The translations under genes and the position numbers were made by a program. Below the pieces are notes generated by a model that worked only from the letters and a program-made list of their open reading frames with translations, had not been told where the DNA came from and made no database searches. From positions 186,001 through 250,000 of the forward strand of contig NZ_NEJP01000004.1 of NCBI RefSeq assembly GCF_002113125.1: a stretch of 64,000 bases of DNA, given 5' to 3'. The DNA is from Pseudomonas sp. B20(2017). Its GTDB lineage: Bacteria; Pseudomonadota; Gammaproteobacteria; Pseudomonadales; Pseudomonadaceae. Positions 35,129-44,168 of this stretch are shown here, in pieces. Every line of letters begins with the position of its first letter. The first letter of the stretch is position 1.

Positions 35129-35214
35129 GGCTTCACCTACCGTTGGCTGGTTGGTGGAAGGGGCAGACTCTGGACGGATCGATGCTAATCATTTGTGAAA
35201 CTCCCTGTATCAAA

Positions 35215-35445
35215 TGAGCGCTGCCACTTCGTTCTCAGGCGAAAGGGTGGCAGCTATGCGCAGGCTGAGAAACCGGAGATACAGGAACCCGGCAGACCCG
35301 AAGGTCTCCCACGCACAGCCGCCATTGCACGGAAATGCAGGCACAAAAAAACGCCGGCAAACGTGGGTCGGGGCGCTGGTGCGCCTGCATCTTACGCGGG
35401 TTCTCAGGCCCGGTCGCTGAATTGGCAGCGACGGGTTTGACGGTA
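35215..35445 (-). promoter_or_regulatory. Leader element copy B (structured; copy A at 2395-2560)
   Basis: Shares with copy A, on the plus strand, ACCCGGC, a 14-base hairpin, TCCCA and CACAGCCxCCAT (35287-35324), and TCGCTGAATTGGCAGCGAC (35414-35432). The hairpin here is AGACC/GGTCT (35294-35307), different in sequence from copy A but again able to pair. It lies upstream of a small-protein gene read in the same direction. A stretch of seven T on the minus strand (complement of 35343-35349) may separate it into an upstream and a downstream part. Confidence 0.55.
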
Positions 35446-35507
35446 GCGTGGGGGAGGGTTGGAGCGCAATCGTGGCCAGGTGGTGGCGAAGAGGCCGACA
35501 TACTCAC

Positions 35508-35547
35508 ATGCAACACTTATGTTGCATGGGTAACAAATATGTTGCAC
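35508..35547. promoter_or_regulatory. Palindromic operator candidate of hicB
   Basis: ATGCAACA-CTTA-TGTTGCAT (35508-35527) is a perfect 8-base-arm palindrome, and a further TGTTGCA half-site lies at 35540-35546. It stands about 110 bases before the HicB antitoxin gene, a DNA-binding family that represses its own operon. Confidence 0.5.
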
Positions 35548-35655
35548 GGTCGCTCTGCCGAAATAGCGCGTGATGCGCATAAGCGACATCGAGTTTCGGC
35601 GATGCAGCTAGGCCACAAGGGTGAGGCTGAGTTGTACCCCATGAGAGGAAACGTG

Positions 35656-36081
35656 ATGTTCGAATATGCGTTGGAAGTCCACGAGGAGCCGAGCAGTGTC
35701 TGGTTGTCCTGCGCAGAAATTCCAGAGATGCATGCCGCTGGCGACACCCTTGAGGAAGCACTCGACGGCGCCATTGATGCAATGGAAACAGCCTTGTCGA
35801 TTTACGTTGATGATCGTCGGTTGATTCCGACAGGTGATGCGGGAGAGCAGGAAAGTCACGTGGTATTGCGTCTGCCTGTACTGACTGCGGCAAAGGTTGG
35901 GTTGTGGAATACGCTTTTGGAGTCTGGAGTCAGCAAGGCTGAGCTTGCACGTCGCTTGGGTGTGCAACGGCCCCAGGTAGATCGGTTGGTCGATTTCCTG
36001 CATCACTCCAAGATCGAGAATGTCGAGCGTGCGTTGCACCAGCTTGGACGCCGGATTTTACTTTCGGTTGAGGCTGCGTAG
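35656..36081 (+). CDS. HicB-family antitoxin, apparently orphan
   Basis: 141-aa antitoxin. The N-terminal ~65 residues are the HicB partial RNase-H-like fold (MFEYALEVHEEPSSVWLSCAEIPEMHAAGDTLEEAL), and the C-terminal part has a helix-turn-helix (SKAELARRLGVQRPQVDRLVDF, about 95-116). The ATG at 35656 is preceded by AGAGGA; a longer frame upstream is not credible. The usual ~60-aa HicA toxin gene is not found upstream or downstream; 36082-36202 hold only terminators before the IS element. So it is an orphan or its partner was lost with the rearrangement here. Confidence 0.8.
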   Translation: MFEYALEVHEEPSSVWLSCAEIPEMHAAGDTLEEALDGAIDAMETALSIYVDDRRLIPTGDAGEQESHVVLRLPVLTAAKVGLWNTLLESGVSKAELARRLGVQRPQVDRLVDFLHHSKIENVERALHQLGRRILLSVEAA

Positions 36082-36102
36082 GTTTCACAACCGAATGATG
36101 GA

Positions 36103-36142
36103 GAAAAGCCCCCGGCAGCAATAACTGTGGGGGCTTTTTCAT
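36103..36142 (+). terminator. Terminator of hicB
   Basis: AAAAGCCCCC...GGGGGCTTTTT with a 14-base loop, 20 bases after the stop. Confidence 0.85.
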
Positions 36143-36160
36143 TTGGGGCGGAAAACACAA

Positions 36161-36182
36161 ACCCCAGAAACAACAAAGCCCC
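36161..36182. repeat. Left copy of a 22-base direct repeat (possible att remnant)
   Basis: ACCCCAGAAACAACAAAGCC plus CC; the same sequence with one change (A to G) occurs at 40909-40930 next to tRNA-Thr. It opens a GCCCCTGCA/TGCAGGGGC hairpin (36177-36200) as the other copy opens the tRNA terminator. Placed this way the two copies bound the prophage remnant. Confidence 0.5.
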
Positions 36183-36209
36183 TGCATTTCTGCAGGGGCT
36201 TTGTAGTGG

Positions 36210-37372
<1,163 letters not shown>

Positions 37373-37525
37373 CTGACACCTCGATCTGGCGGGCATTCTC
37401 ACCTAAATGGGTGTCCGGTTTCATTAGACCACTACAGAGTCCGTTCAGTGGCGAGTGGGCGACGATGCCGTAATCCGATCGTGGATCGAGTCACGGCACG
37501 TCAGTTAGGGATTACCCATTGACGC

Positions 37526-37559
37526 CAGCGCGTTGCGGCCATTATTCGCAACGCGCTGA
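37526..37559. repeat. 12-base inverted repeat after the methyltransferase remnant
   Basis: CAGCGCGTTGCG (37526-37537) and CGCAACGCGCTG (37548-37559) form a perfect stem with a 10-base loop, 10 bases beyond the stop of the dcm remnant. No T-run, possibly a phage-derived terminator or processing site. Confidence 0.6.
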
Positions 37560-37568
37560 TACCTTGGC

Positions 37569-37978
37569 TTACGCCGCTTGAATCAACCTCCGCCCAACCC
37601 ACTCCGCGACCTGCGCAACAACGGCGTTTCCGGCAGCGAAAGCCTCCGCAAGGTTGGCCGCATCCAGTCCGAGGCAAAACCCATCATCCTCAGACGCTCG
37701 CTGCCGCTCAGCCATCTGATGCCATCCGTTCGCGTGAGCGACGAGAGTGGTACAGCCCATAGCGATCTGTGAGGGGGCTCGGTCGGCCAGTAGAGTATTG
37801 GCAGCCCAGGCATCCGCCGGCCGTGGCCATTGCTGCGACTGAGACGCTGGAGGTATTGCGTCCACTGGCGCGGCGTCAGCCAGCAGCTCGAAGGGGGCAT
37901 GCGTCGATAACCTGCGACCAGGAATAGATCAAAGCCTCCTATGCCTGCGAACAGGCTGCCAAGTGTGGGTTGCTGCAT
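37569..37978 (-). pseudogene. Phage-type DNA cytosine methyltransferase, broken
   Basis: The start PTLGSLFAGIGGFDL is motif I (SAM binding) of C5-cytosine methyltransferases, but only ~20 residues later the sequence jumps to a C-terminal part (RWLSGSERLRMMGFASDWM, the 'L...E..R..GFPDD' end region), and the very end (AFAAGNAVVAQVAEWVGRRL) is in another frame. So the catalytic PCQ motif and the recognition domain are deleted and a frameshift is present. Only ~135 codons remain of about 400 or more. Its start overlaps the com-like frame upstream, as in intact Pseudomonas prophages. Confidence 0.82.
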
Positions 37979-38141
37979 TCAGGTACTCGTTGTTCTGGAT
38001 GCTCGCGGCACGCTGGGGGGAGGCTCGGGGCCTTCAGGTGGTTGGGTGTCCGGCAACGCGGACACTTGATAACTAATTCAATGAAGCTACTGGTGGAGGA
38101 AAGTTTGGAGCAGTAATCACTGCAACGAATGCTTTGGATAA
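37939..38141 (-). pseudogene. Com-like zinc-finger gene, first copy, degraded start
   Basis: The minus-strand frame ending TAG at 37939-37941 reads IRCSDYCSKLSSTSSFIELV followed by IKCPRCRTPNHLKAP, the two CxxC knuckles of the Mu Com family. No ATG, GTG or TTG is present between the upstream stop and the first Cys, and the first knuckle has lost spacing residues. About 75 bases are nearly identical to copy 2 (38618-38692 versus 38021-38095). Confidence 0.65.
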
Positions 38142-38288
38142 TTTTGCACTTTTATAGCGTTAACGAAGCTTATACGAGTGAGCTCCTGGAGCTATTTCGA
38201 AAAGATATCAAAAGCTGTTGTTTCTGACAGTTTTTGGGAAAAAGTATTTTTGCGATGATTGAGTTGTATATCACTTGGAGTTTTTGAA
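38142..38288. other. AT-rich spacer in the prophage remnant
   Basis: 147 bases of clearly lower GC than the surroundings, with no gene, lying between the com copies and before the ORF at 38289. Its composition points to foreign DNA. Confidence 0.5.
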
Positions 38289-38564
38289 ATGGCCACAACA
38301 ATCTATTTACTGTCACGGATTTCTCCATCAGCTACTTTGGGTCAAATCCAAGAAGCTCTTTGGGTACAACACAAAGTAAAGGCCGTCTCCCTTGCGCTGT
38401 ACGAAGATCCGGAACTGTTCGTTGGCCGGATGGCTGTTGCTCAGGTGGAAACGCAGCTTGCGAGCGGAGCCGTACCAGCACCAAGAACTCTCAAGGTGAA
38501 TGGAATAGAAAGTCTATGTTCGATTTCATCTCCATTTGCTTTGTTGTTGCAGGGGGCAATGTAG
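38289..38564 (+). CDS. Hypothetical protein between the com copies
   Basis: 91-aa frame with ATG 38289 and a TTGGAG ribosome site 8 bases before it. Codon use and base composition are less GC-biased than the core genes. The product (MATTIYLLSRISPSATLGQI at the N-terminus) has no motif I recognise. It is transcribed against the surrounding phage genes, and its stop is adjacent to the stop of com copy 2, so it arrived with the insertion that split the com copies. Confidence 0.5.
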   Translation: MATTIYLLSRISPSATLGQIQEALWVQHKVKAVSLALYEDPELFVGRMAVAQVETQLASGAVPAPRTLKVNGIESLCSISSPFALLLQGAM

Positions 38565-38738
38565 TCATCTCCGAAGAGTCTTACGCTGTGAAGCAGGTGC
38601 CTCTCGACAGTCTGGTACGGCGCTCGGGGCCTTCAAATGGTTGAGTGTCCGGCAACGCGGGCACTTGATCTGTAATTCAGTGAAGCCGCTGGCGGCAGCG
38701 CGTTTGCGGCAACAGTGGCCGCAGCGGATGTCTTGCAA
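38565..38738 (-). CDS. com: Com-family zinc-finger protein (phage), 57 aa
   Basis: Translated by hand on the minus strand: start TTG at 38738 (AAGGA 8 bases upstream), stop TGA 38565-38567. The product begins MQDIRCGHCCRKRAAASGFT and contains IKCPRCRTLNHLKAP; CGHC and CPRC form the zinc knuckle pair of the Mu Com translational activator family. In Mu, Com allows translation of mom; in Pseudomonas prophages com lies before a cytosine methyltransferase gene. Here a second, degraded com and a broken dcm lie further on. Confidence 0.75.
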   Translation of the reverse strand: MQDIRCGHCCRKRAAASGFTELQIKCPRCRTLNHLKAPSAVPDCREAPASQRKTLRR

Positions 38739-38762
38739 GGCATCGTCCTTGATTGGGAAAAA

Positions 38763-39718
38763 TCACTCTGTGATGGGTTCCAGCTGCCAATAAAGTTCGT
38801 CAGCGGATACGGCGTGTTTAGCAAATTCGGCGGCATTGTCGGGTCGCGGTGATGGGCCGTGTTTGTGGGCCGCGATGGCTGCGTTCATCCGTTCCACCAG
38901 ATAGATCAGATCAACCAGCACCTGCAGCACGTTGACGTCTTCAGAACCTAGCCAAGTCTCGGGAGCTTTGAAGCGCTGTGCAATCTTCGCCACGCTGTCG
39001 CGCAGCCCTTGGATCTGCTCCTGCATGTCACCGCCGATTACAGCGTTCAGTTTTTGCCCGACCACCAGATTCAGATCCCGGCCGGTGGCCACGTGCAGAT
39101 CATCGACGGCCGCGAGGCTGGTAGATCCGCCGGATAACAGCTTCAGCGCGCCCAGCGCCTCGGTCTTTTTGATGCCACCGACCGTCTCGGTGCTGTGGTC
39201 GTCGACCTCGATGACGCTGGTCTGATAGCGCTCGGTGTTGTCCAGCGCTTCAACCTCGCGCTCGCTGGCCCGGTCGGTCATCTTGGCGTCTGTCTGTCGC
39301 GTCCAGTTTCCCTCGGCGTCGGCACGCTGTTGCACGGCCTCGCTGTGCTGCCAGAGCTGATCGCCTTTGGGCACTTTTGGCAGGCTCAGGCCGTGCGGCA
39401 GGATCTGTGCGGTAAGCCGTAGGTAAAGCTGACCACCACGGTGGTGCCTTCTTCGGGGAAGGCATAAAACCCCATCTCGTTGCCCCCGCCAGACACCGGC
39501 AAAGCCACACCCAGCAAGTGCGGCAGTTGTGGATCTGCCTCGCCATCGGGGCCGAGCACTTCCAAGTCCACGGCATAGCGTGGGCGGAAGTCGTCGCACA
39601 GGCCGGCGTCGGCCGGTGCATCGGCGACCGCCAGTACGAGGGCGAAGCGGGGCAGGTGATAGGCACCGACCAGCTCCGGGAACCGCCGCTCGATGATGCG
39701 GGTTACGGCGTCTTCCAT
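38763..39718 (-). pseudogene. Phage baseplate assembly protein V, frameshifted
   Basis: The first ~104 codons from ATG 39718 (MEDAVTRIIERRFPELVGAY..., ending VVVSFTYGLPHRS) belong to a gpV/P2-Mu-type baseplate spike gene. At about 39385-39420 the frame shifts, and the rest (ILPHGLSLPKVPKGDQLWQH, VDDLHVATGRDLNLVVGQKL, GDMQEQIQGL) continues in a second frame to 38763. A short deletion at the junction explains both the shift and a few missing residues. Gene order after the gpD-like gene is as in contractile-tail phages. Confidence 0.75.
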
Positions 39719-40290
39719 TTCAGCACCATTTGCGTACCGGTCAGCGTCACCGAGGTGATGCGCTGGCCATTGTTGATAGATGCGCCAGGGCGCAAGCCGG
39801 GGAGGGTGGCAATCTCGGCGCTCTGATTGCCTTGATAGGTGTCGAACAGCTCGACCGGCAGTTGTAGCGCCGGCCGGGTGCCCCAGTAGCTGTCGGCCCA
39901 GCTGCCCACGTACATCTCGCCGTCACCTTGCTGGTGCCAGACGAAGTCGGGAATGCTGAACACCTGCGCCAGACTGTCCAGCGCCTGAATGCCGCCGCCG
40001 AGCGAGTAGAAGTAGGGCGCTCTGACCTTGGCATAGGCTGTGTCCGGTACGCGAAAGCGCAGCCCCTGCTCTTGCTTGTTGGCCGTGGTGCTACGCTCGA
40101 TGTAACCGACAAAGTGGCGCTGCAACGGTTTGTCGTTGTAGCCCAGATCGAGCGTGACCAGCCCACGCAGCGGGGTCGCGGCCTTGACGGTAAAACTGGC
40201 CCGACCCGGGGTGCGCAAGTCCAGACGGACCTCGTCGCGGACCAGGTCAACCGGCTGGCCGTTGATGCTTAATACTTTGTGCAGCTTCAT
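39703..40290 (-). CDS. Phage tail/baseplate protein, late-control-D-like
   Basis: 195-aa protein. The N-terminus KLHKVLSINGQPVDLVRDEV and a beta-rich body (ASFTVKAATPLRGLVTLDLG, HFVGYIERSTTANKQEQGLR) match hub proteins of the phage late control D type from contractile tails. The C-terminus SVTLTGTQMVLKWKTP overlaps the gpV start. It looks intact but is isolated: the upstream tail gene is cut (see 40287-40380) and the partner gpV is frameshifted. Confidence 0.7.
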   Translation of the reverse strand: MKLHKVLSINGQPVDLVRDEVRLDLRTPGRASFTVKAATPLRGLVTLDLGYNDKPLQRHFVGYIERSTTANKQEQGLRFRVPDTAYAKVRAPYFYSLGGGIQALDSLAQVFSIPDFVWHQQGDGEMYVGSWADSYWGTRPALQLPVELFDTYQGNQSAEIATLPGLRPGASINNGQRITSVTLTGTQMVLKWKTP

Positions 40291-40380
40291 GGGGCAGGGG
40301 CCAGGTAGTCGTCGACGCGTTTCAGAATGCTTTCAAACCCGCTGAGCTCAGGCGCCTCGGCACCGGCGTCTGGACCTCTC
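40287..40380 (-). pseudogene. 3' end of an upstream phage tail gene
   Basis: On the minus strand a frame ending TGA at 40287-40289 (overlapping the hub-gene ATG) reads PDAGAEAPELSGFESILKRV then DDYLAPAP. It is the tail of a gene whose remainder is missing; near 40380 the sequence changes to the plus-strand gene at 40386. This marks the deletion junction of the prophage. Confidence 0.55.
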
Positions 40381-40385
40381 TTGTT

Positions 40386-40856
40386 GTGGAAGAAGCAAGC
40401 AAAGAAAGTGAGAGTGTTAAGGCAGCTTTGCTTGCCGAAGTCGGAGCACTCGTTGAGATAGTGGAGCTGCGGGGCTATGTAACTGACCTCAAGTTTTGCG
40501 AGGCGAAATTGCTTTATCGTCGTTCAGCAGTGATGAATGCGTTCAACACTAGTCCCGAGTTTTATCAAATCCGCATTGATGGCCAATTCAACCGGGTTTT
40601 CCAAGCGAACGTCACGAAGCTGGGGGTGCTGAGTAAAGACCAAGCGAGGCAAATCGTCCGCTTTCATCAGTTGGCTGATAGCGTCAGGCAGGACGTGATC
40701 GAGGGCGGTGTGCTGGCTGGAGGAACTGACAGGCCCGAGATGTTTCGGGAGGCGATCGATTTGCTTGAAGAAGCGATGAGTATCGGCCGGGCAATGATTG
40801 CGGCGGATGCGGAGGGTGGGTGTAGCTGGTTTGGTTTGAGAGAGGCAAAAAAATGA
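40386..40856 (+). CDS. Hypothetical protein, probably 5'-truncated
   Basis: 156-aa frame starting at GTG 40386, directly at the junction with the cut phage gene and without a good ribosome site. The product is helical and acidic at the start (EEASKESESVKAALLAEVGA) and contains RIDGQFNRVFQANVTKLGVL. Phage-associated proteins with this body usually carry a membrane helix before it, as far as I recall, so the original N-terminus was probably lost. Confidence 0.5.
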   Translation: MEEASKESESVKAALLAEVGALVEIVELRGYVTDLKFCEAKLLYRRSAVMNAFNTSPEFYQIRIDGQFNRVFQANVTKLGVLSKDQARQIVRFHQLADSVRQDVIEGGVLAGGTDRPEMFREAIDLLEEAMSIGRAMIAADAEGGCSWFGLREAKK

Positions 40857-40858
40857 AG

Positions 40859-40930
40859 TGTGGACACTTTGTGGACACTTTCACGTTTTGACGTGAGATA
40901 AGTCTAAGACCCCAGAAACGACAAAGCCCC
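40859..40930. repeat. Right copy of the 22-base repeat with GTGGACACTT tandem motifs
   Basis: GTGGACACTT occurs twice (from 40861 and 40871), then ACCCCAGAAACGACAAAGCC plus CC at 40909-40930 repeats the sequence at 36161-36182. Tandem arms next to a tRNA 3' end are the usual look of a phage attachment site. Confidence 0.5.
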
Positions 40931-40946
40931 GCATTGCGGGGCTTTG
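40920..40946 (-). terminator. Terminator after tRNA-Thr
   Basis: CAAAGCCCCGC/GCGGGGCTTTG with a 4-base loop (minus strand), 5 bases past the tRNA 3' end. Only a short T-run; the stem is strong. Confidence 0.8.
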
Positions 40947-40950
40947 AATA

Positions 40951-41026
<76 letters not shown>

Positions 41027-41102
41027 GTGTGGGCGACGATTATAGCGACTCGGGTGCTTCTGTAAACCCCTGAATTCAGACTATTTTTGCGCCCTCTGTG
41101 AT

Positions 41103-41918
41103 TCACGCCCGGCGCAGGACGTTGCGCAGTTTTTGTACAGCGCGCCAGGCGCGGCTGTTTTGCATCGCGCGCAGTTCGGCTTCGGCTTGTTCGGCGCGTT
41201 GCAGGGCGGTTTCCAGTGCAGGGTTTACCGGGTGGGCGAGGTTGTGGCCTTTGCACAGCTGGAAATTGTCGAGATTGCACGGTGGCAGGTCGAACGCGGG
41301 TTTGAGGTTGATGTGTTCGTTGGCGAGGAAGAAGCTGTTGAGGCCGTCGAACAGGACGTTGGTGTAGCCGGCGTCGGTCACCAGGTGTTCCCAGGTGTGG
41401 TCGCGCTCCCATGGGGTTTCGATGAGGATGATCCAAGGGCGGAAGCGGCTGAAGTCCATGCCGCGCAGGACGGTTTCTTCGTGGCCTTCGACGTCGATTT
41501 TCAGGAAGTGGATCGGCCGCTCGGCGGCGTGTTCTTCGCAGATCGAGGTCAGTGTGCGTGCGTTGACAGTGAAGCTTTGCACGTCCATGCCGAGGTTTTT
41601 GCGTTCTTGCGCAACGACCGGGTCAGCGGTGGACAGGCCGGTGTCGGCAATGCCGTAGAAAGTCAGTTCGCCCGGCTGGTCGCTGGCCACGCATTGCAGC
41701 GTGGTGTCGCGGGAGCGATGCTGGCAGAGTGCGTCGTAGTAGTTCTGCATTGGCTCGACGTTGATGCCTTGCCAGCCGCGATCATAAAAGGCCTTGGTGA
41801 CCGAGTCGTGGATCGGGTCATTGGCGCCGACGTCGATATAAAAACCGTTTTCAAAATACTGCAGGGCGCGCCAGAGGCGTACGTCCTCGAAATTCTGTGC
41901 GTAAGAAATGAACGTCAC
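41103..41918 (-). CDS. FkbM-family SAM-dependent methyltransferase
   Basis: 271-aa class I methyltransferase. SAM motif GFYIDVGANDPIHDS (about 25-39, 'DVGAN') and the family's PIHFLKIDVEGHE (about 134-146). The N-terminal SYAQNFEDVRLWRAL is typical of FkbM proteins acting on sugars or polyketides; the C-terminal ~40 residues form a coiled coil (ALETALQRAEQAEAELRAMQ). In Pseudomonas such genes often sit near surface-polysaccharide genes, but none are adjacent. Substrate unknown. Confidence 0.85.
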   Translation of the reverse strand: MTFISYAQNFEDVRLWRALQYFENGFYIDVGANDPIHDSVTKAFYDRGWQGINVEPMQNYYDALCQHRSRDTTLQCVASDQPGELTFYGIADTGLSTADPVVAQERKNLGMDVQSFTVNARTLTSICEEHAAERPIHFLKIDVEGHEETVLRGMDFSRFRPWIILIETPWERDHTWEHLVTDAGYTNVLFDGLNSFFLANEHINLKPAFDLPPCNLDNFQLCKGHNLAHPVNPALETALQRAEQAEAELRAMQNSRAWRAVQKLRNVLRRA

Positions 41919-42262
41919 GGTCGCTTCCTGTCGGTCAGATTTTTCTTGTTCGGGCGTGCGCTACCTGCACGGCGTAGGTCTGTATAGCAAGGGCGGATGG
42001 CAGGCGCAATTACCCGCTGCCGGCGTCCGCGATTCGGCGGTTATGTCCTTTTGGTCGAGCGCTTATGCACAACAGGCTTTGAAGAGGACGGGCTTAGAGG
42101 GGATTTTGTGGACGGGTTCTCATTTGAATCGCAAATCCCTGTTTTGCCGGTTTTTTATTTATGTGAACAAAAAATGACCAGTGCTGTTAGTGGCCTGAAA
42201 CAGCCGTGGATATTGGATCCACGATAAATCCATCAACAGAGTTATCCACAGGCTGTGAAAGA
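41919..42262. other. Intergenic region with hairpin and DnaA box
   Basis: 344 bases. CGTGGAT/ATCCACG (42205-42223) forms a hairpin, and TTATCCACA (42242-42250) is a perfect DnaA box next to a second, inverted TTGTGGATAA inside the following gene (about 42490-42499). No gene is evident; the hairpin may end the minus-strand methyltransferase transcript. Confidence 0.4.
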
Positions 42263-43498
42263 TTAAACGCGTTCGGCCAGCAACAGGAAATTGCGCGGAG
42301 TGAGCGGCGCCTCGCAGAAGGTGCCCAGACGTACGATGTATCCCTGTTCGGTGAGGAAAAGTGCCCGATCCAGATTCAGCCAAAGCTCCAGCGGCCGTCG
42401 GAACAGTCCACGCAGCAGTTCCAGGTTGCGAACTTCGGCCAATCGCTGCCAACCGGCAGCTTCGAGCGCTACCCAATCTGGCGAGCCGATTGTGGATAAC
42501 TCTTTCAACGCTGCCAGATCGCGGCAGTAATCAGCGAACGGTTTGTCCAGCCAGGCGCTCGGCAGGGACGGCGTCGGCAGGTATTCGTCGACGCCACGCA
42601 CTTGCCGTTGCAACAGATCGAAAGCCAGTCGGCGAGCCATGGAGGTGTCACGCTGACGTCGGACACGTGCACCGGCGGTGACGGTTTCGCTCATCGGCAG
42701 GGACAGATCTTCCAGCGAGAGCTGTAGGGCGGAGCGTGATCCTGCGGAGGACAACGCCTGATATTCAGTGCGACTGATCCGGTTGTAGCAGCACGGTGCA
42801 ATCGCCAATTGCCGACAGCCAGCGGCGCTGGCCAGTTGCATCAGCCGCACATGCAGATCACCGCAAGCATGCAGGGCGACAGGCGTGTGTTCTGCATTCA
42901 GCGATAAAGCGGTGTTCGCCGCGAGCACATCCTGCTCGACATGCAGCGCATGCAGGTGATGACGCTGACTCAACGCCTGACCGCTGACAACCAGCGCCGG
43001 GTCGTATTCCAGACAGGTGAGTTGCTGGCCAGCGCCGAGCAGACGCCGTCCCAAATGGCCTTTGCCGGAACACCAATCCAGCCAGTGCTTCGGTTGCGAG
43101 GCAAACGACAAGCGGCTGGCGAAGGCTTCAATCTGCTGCCATTTGCGCCCCGGCACATCGACATTAAGACGATGCCCGGCCGCTTCCAGCGAATGTGCAG
43201 GCAGCTCACCGACCGAACTCAACTCAAGCGACAATGCCGCCAATGAAGCGAACGGCTCCGGCGCATCCAGGAGTTCGGCAGGTTGGTTGTGGGCGTTTTC
43301 TGCATCTTCCAGCGACCGCCCGCGTAGCCACGAGGCCAGTTCCGGGTAAGACGCTTCCCAGGGCAGGTGCAGATGAGTGAAAGGGCGGGGCTTCCACAGC
43401 GCCTGATGCGCTGTGAGAAATGTATCCAGTGCCGTGAAACGGGCGAGCAGATCCTCGCCCGTCAGCACGTAAGAAGATTCAGCGTCCCTGGCACGCAT
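42263..43498 (-). CDS. Class I SAM-dependent methyltransferase, METTL25/UPF-like
   Basis: 411-aa protein. Residues ~150-300 hold a Rossmann-type domain: HWLDWCSGKGHLGRRLL (motif I), LTCLEYDPALVVSG (motif II), VALHACGDLHVRLMQLA and a Cys pair CRQLAIAPCCYNRIS as in METTL25-type proteins. The start ATG 43498 overlaps the upstream ABC permease end (43479), so it is the last gene of that operon, a link also seen in other pseudomonads as I recall. Substrate unknown. Confidence 0.8.
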   Translation of the reverse strand: MRARDAESSYVLTGEDLLARFTALDTFLTAHQALWKPRPFTHLHLPWEASYPELASWLRGRSLEDAENAHNQPAELLDAPEPFASLAALSLELSSVGELPAHSLEAAGHRLNVDVPGRKWQQIEAFASRLSFASQPKHWLDWCSGKGHLGRRLLGAGQQLTCLEYDPALVVSGQALSQRHHLHALHVEQDVLAANTALSLNAEHTPVALHACGDLHVRLMQLASAAGCRQLAIAPCCYNRISRTEYQALSSAGSRSALQLSLEDLSLPMSETVTAGARVRRQRDTSMARRLAFDLLQRQVRGVDEYLPTPSLPSAWLDKPFADYCRDLAALKELSTIGSPDWVALEAAGWQRLAEVRNLELLRGLFRRPLELWLNLDRALFLTEQGYIVRLGTFCEAPLTPRNFLLLAERV

Positions 43499-44168
43499 CG
43501 ACGCGCAGCCAGCGTTCAAGCAGCTTGAAGCCGCGAACCAGCACGTAGGCCATCACCAGATAGAACACACCGGCAGCGAAGAAGATCTCCACCGGCAGGT
43601 AAGTGCGGGCAATGATCGTGCGCGCCATGCCGGTCAGTTCCAGCAAGGTCACGGTGCTGGCCAGGGCGCTGGCCTTGAGCATCAGGATCACTTCGTTGCT
43701 GTAGGCCGGCAGGCCGATGCGCGCGGCACGCGGCAGGATGATGTAGAACAGCGCTTTGGGCCGGGACATGCCCAGCGCCCGCGCCGCTTCGATCTCGCCC
43801 GGTGGAATCGCCTGGATCGCGCCGCGCAGGATCTCGGCGATGTACGCCGCCGTGTGCAGGGTCATGGTCGCAGTGGCGCACCAGAACGGATCGCGCAGGT
43901 ACGGCCACATCGAGCTGTTACGCACCGCATCGAACTGTGCCAGGCCGTAGTAGACCAGGAACAGTTGAACCAGCAACGGCGTGCCACGGAAAAAGAAGAT
44001 GTAGGCGTAGGGCAAAGCGCGCACGTACCACAGCTTCGAAGAACGGGCGATACCCAGCGGAATCGCCAGCAGCAAACCGGCGATCACGGCGATGGCCACC
44101 AGTTCCAGGGTCAGCGTCGCGCCTTGAGCCAGTTTCGGCAGCCATTTGATGATGACTTCCCAATTCAT
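43479..44168 (-). CDS. Polar amino-acid ABC transporter permease (second subunit)
   Basis: 229-aa HisM/GlnP-type inner-membrane protein with about 5 helices. The permease signature is visible around EAARALGMSRPKALFYIILPRA (EAA loop) and the N-terminal LELVAIAVIAGLLLAIPLG. ATG 44168 overlaps the end of the first permease by 4 bases. A longer upstream frame is only the complement of that gene. Confidence 0.93.
   Translation of the reverse strand: MNWEVIIKWLPKLAQGATLTLELVAIAVIAGLLLAIPLGIARSSKLWYVRALPYAYIFFFRGTPLLVQLFLVYYGLAQFDAVRNSSMWPYLRDPFWCATATMTLHTAAYIAEILRGAIQAIPPGEIEAARALGMSRPKALFYIILPRAARIGLPAYSNEVILMLKASALASTVTLLELTGMARTIIARTYLPVEIFFAAGVFYLVMAYVLVRGFKLLERWLRVDACQGR

Noticed and set aside
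35335..35655. Long N-terminal extension of the HicB frame
   Set aside because: It passes through leader element copy B and the palindromic operator; the ATG at 35656 has a good ribosome site and fits the family start.
42205..42250. Replication origin near the DnaA box
   Set aside because: Only one box outside a gene, no AT-rich unwinding region and no dnaA/dnaN neighbours.
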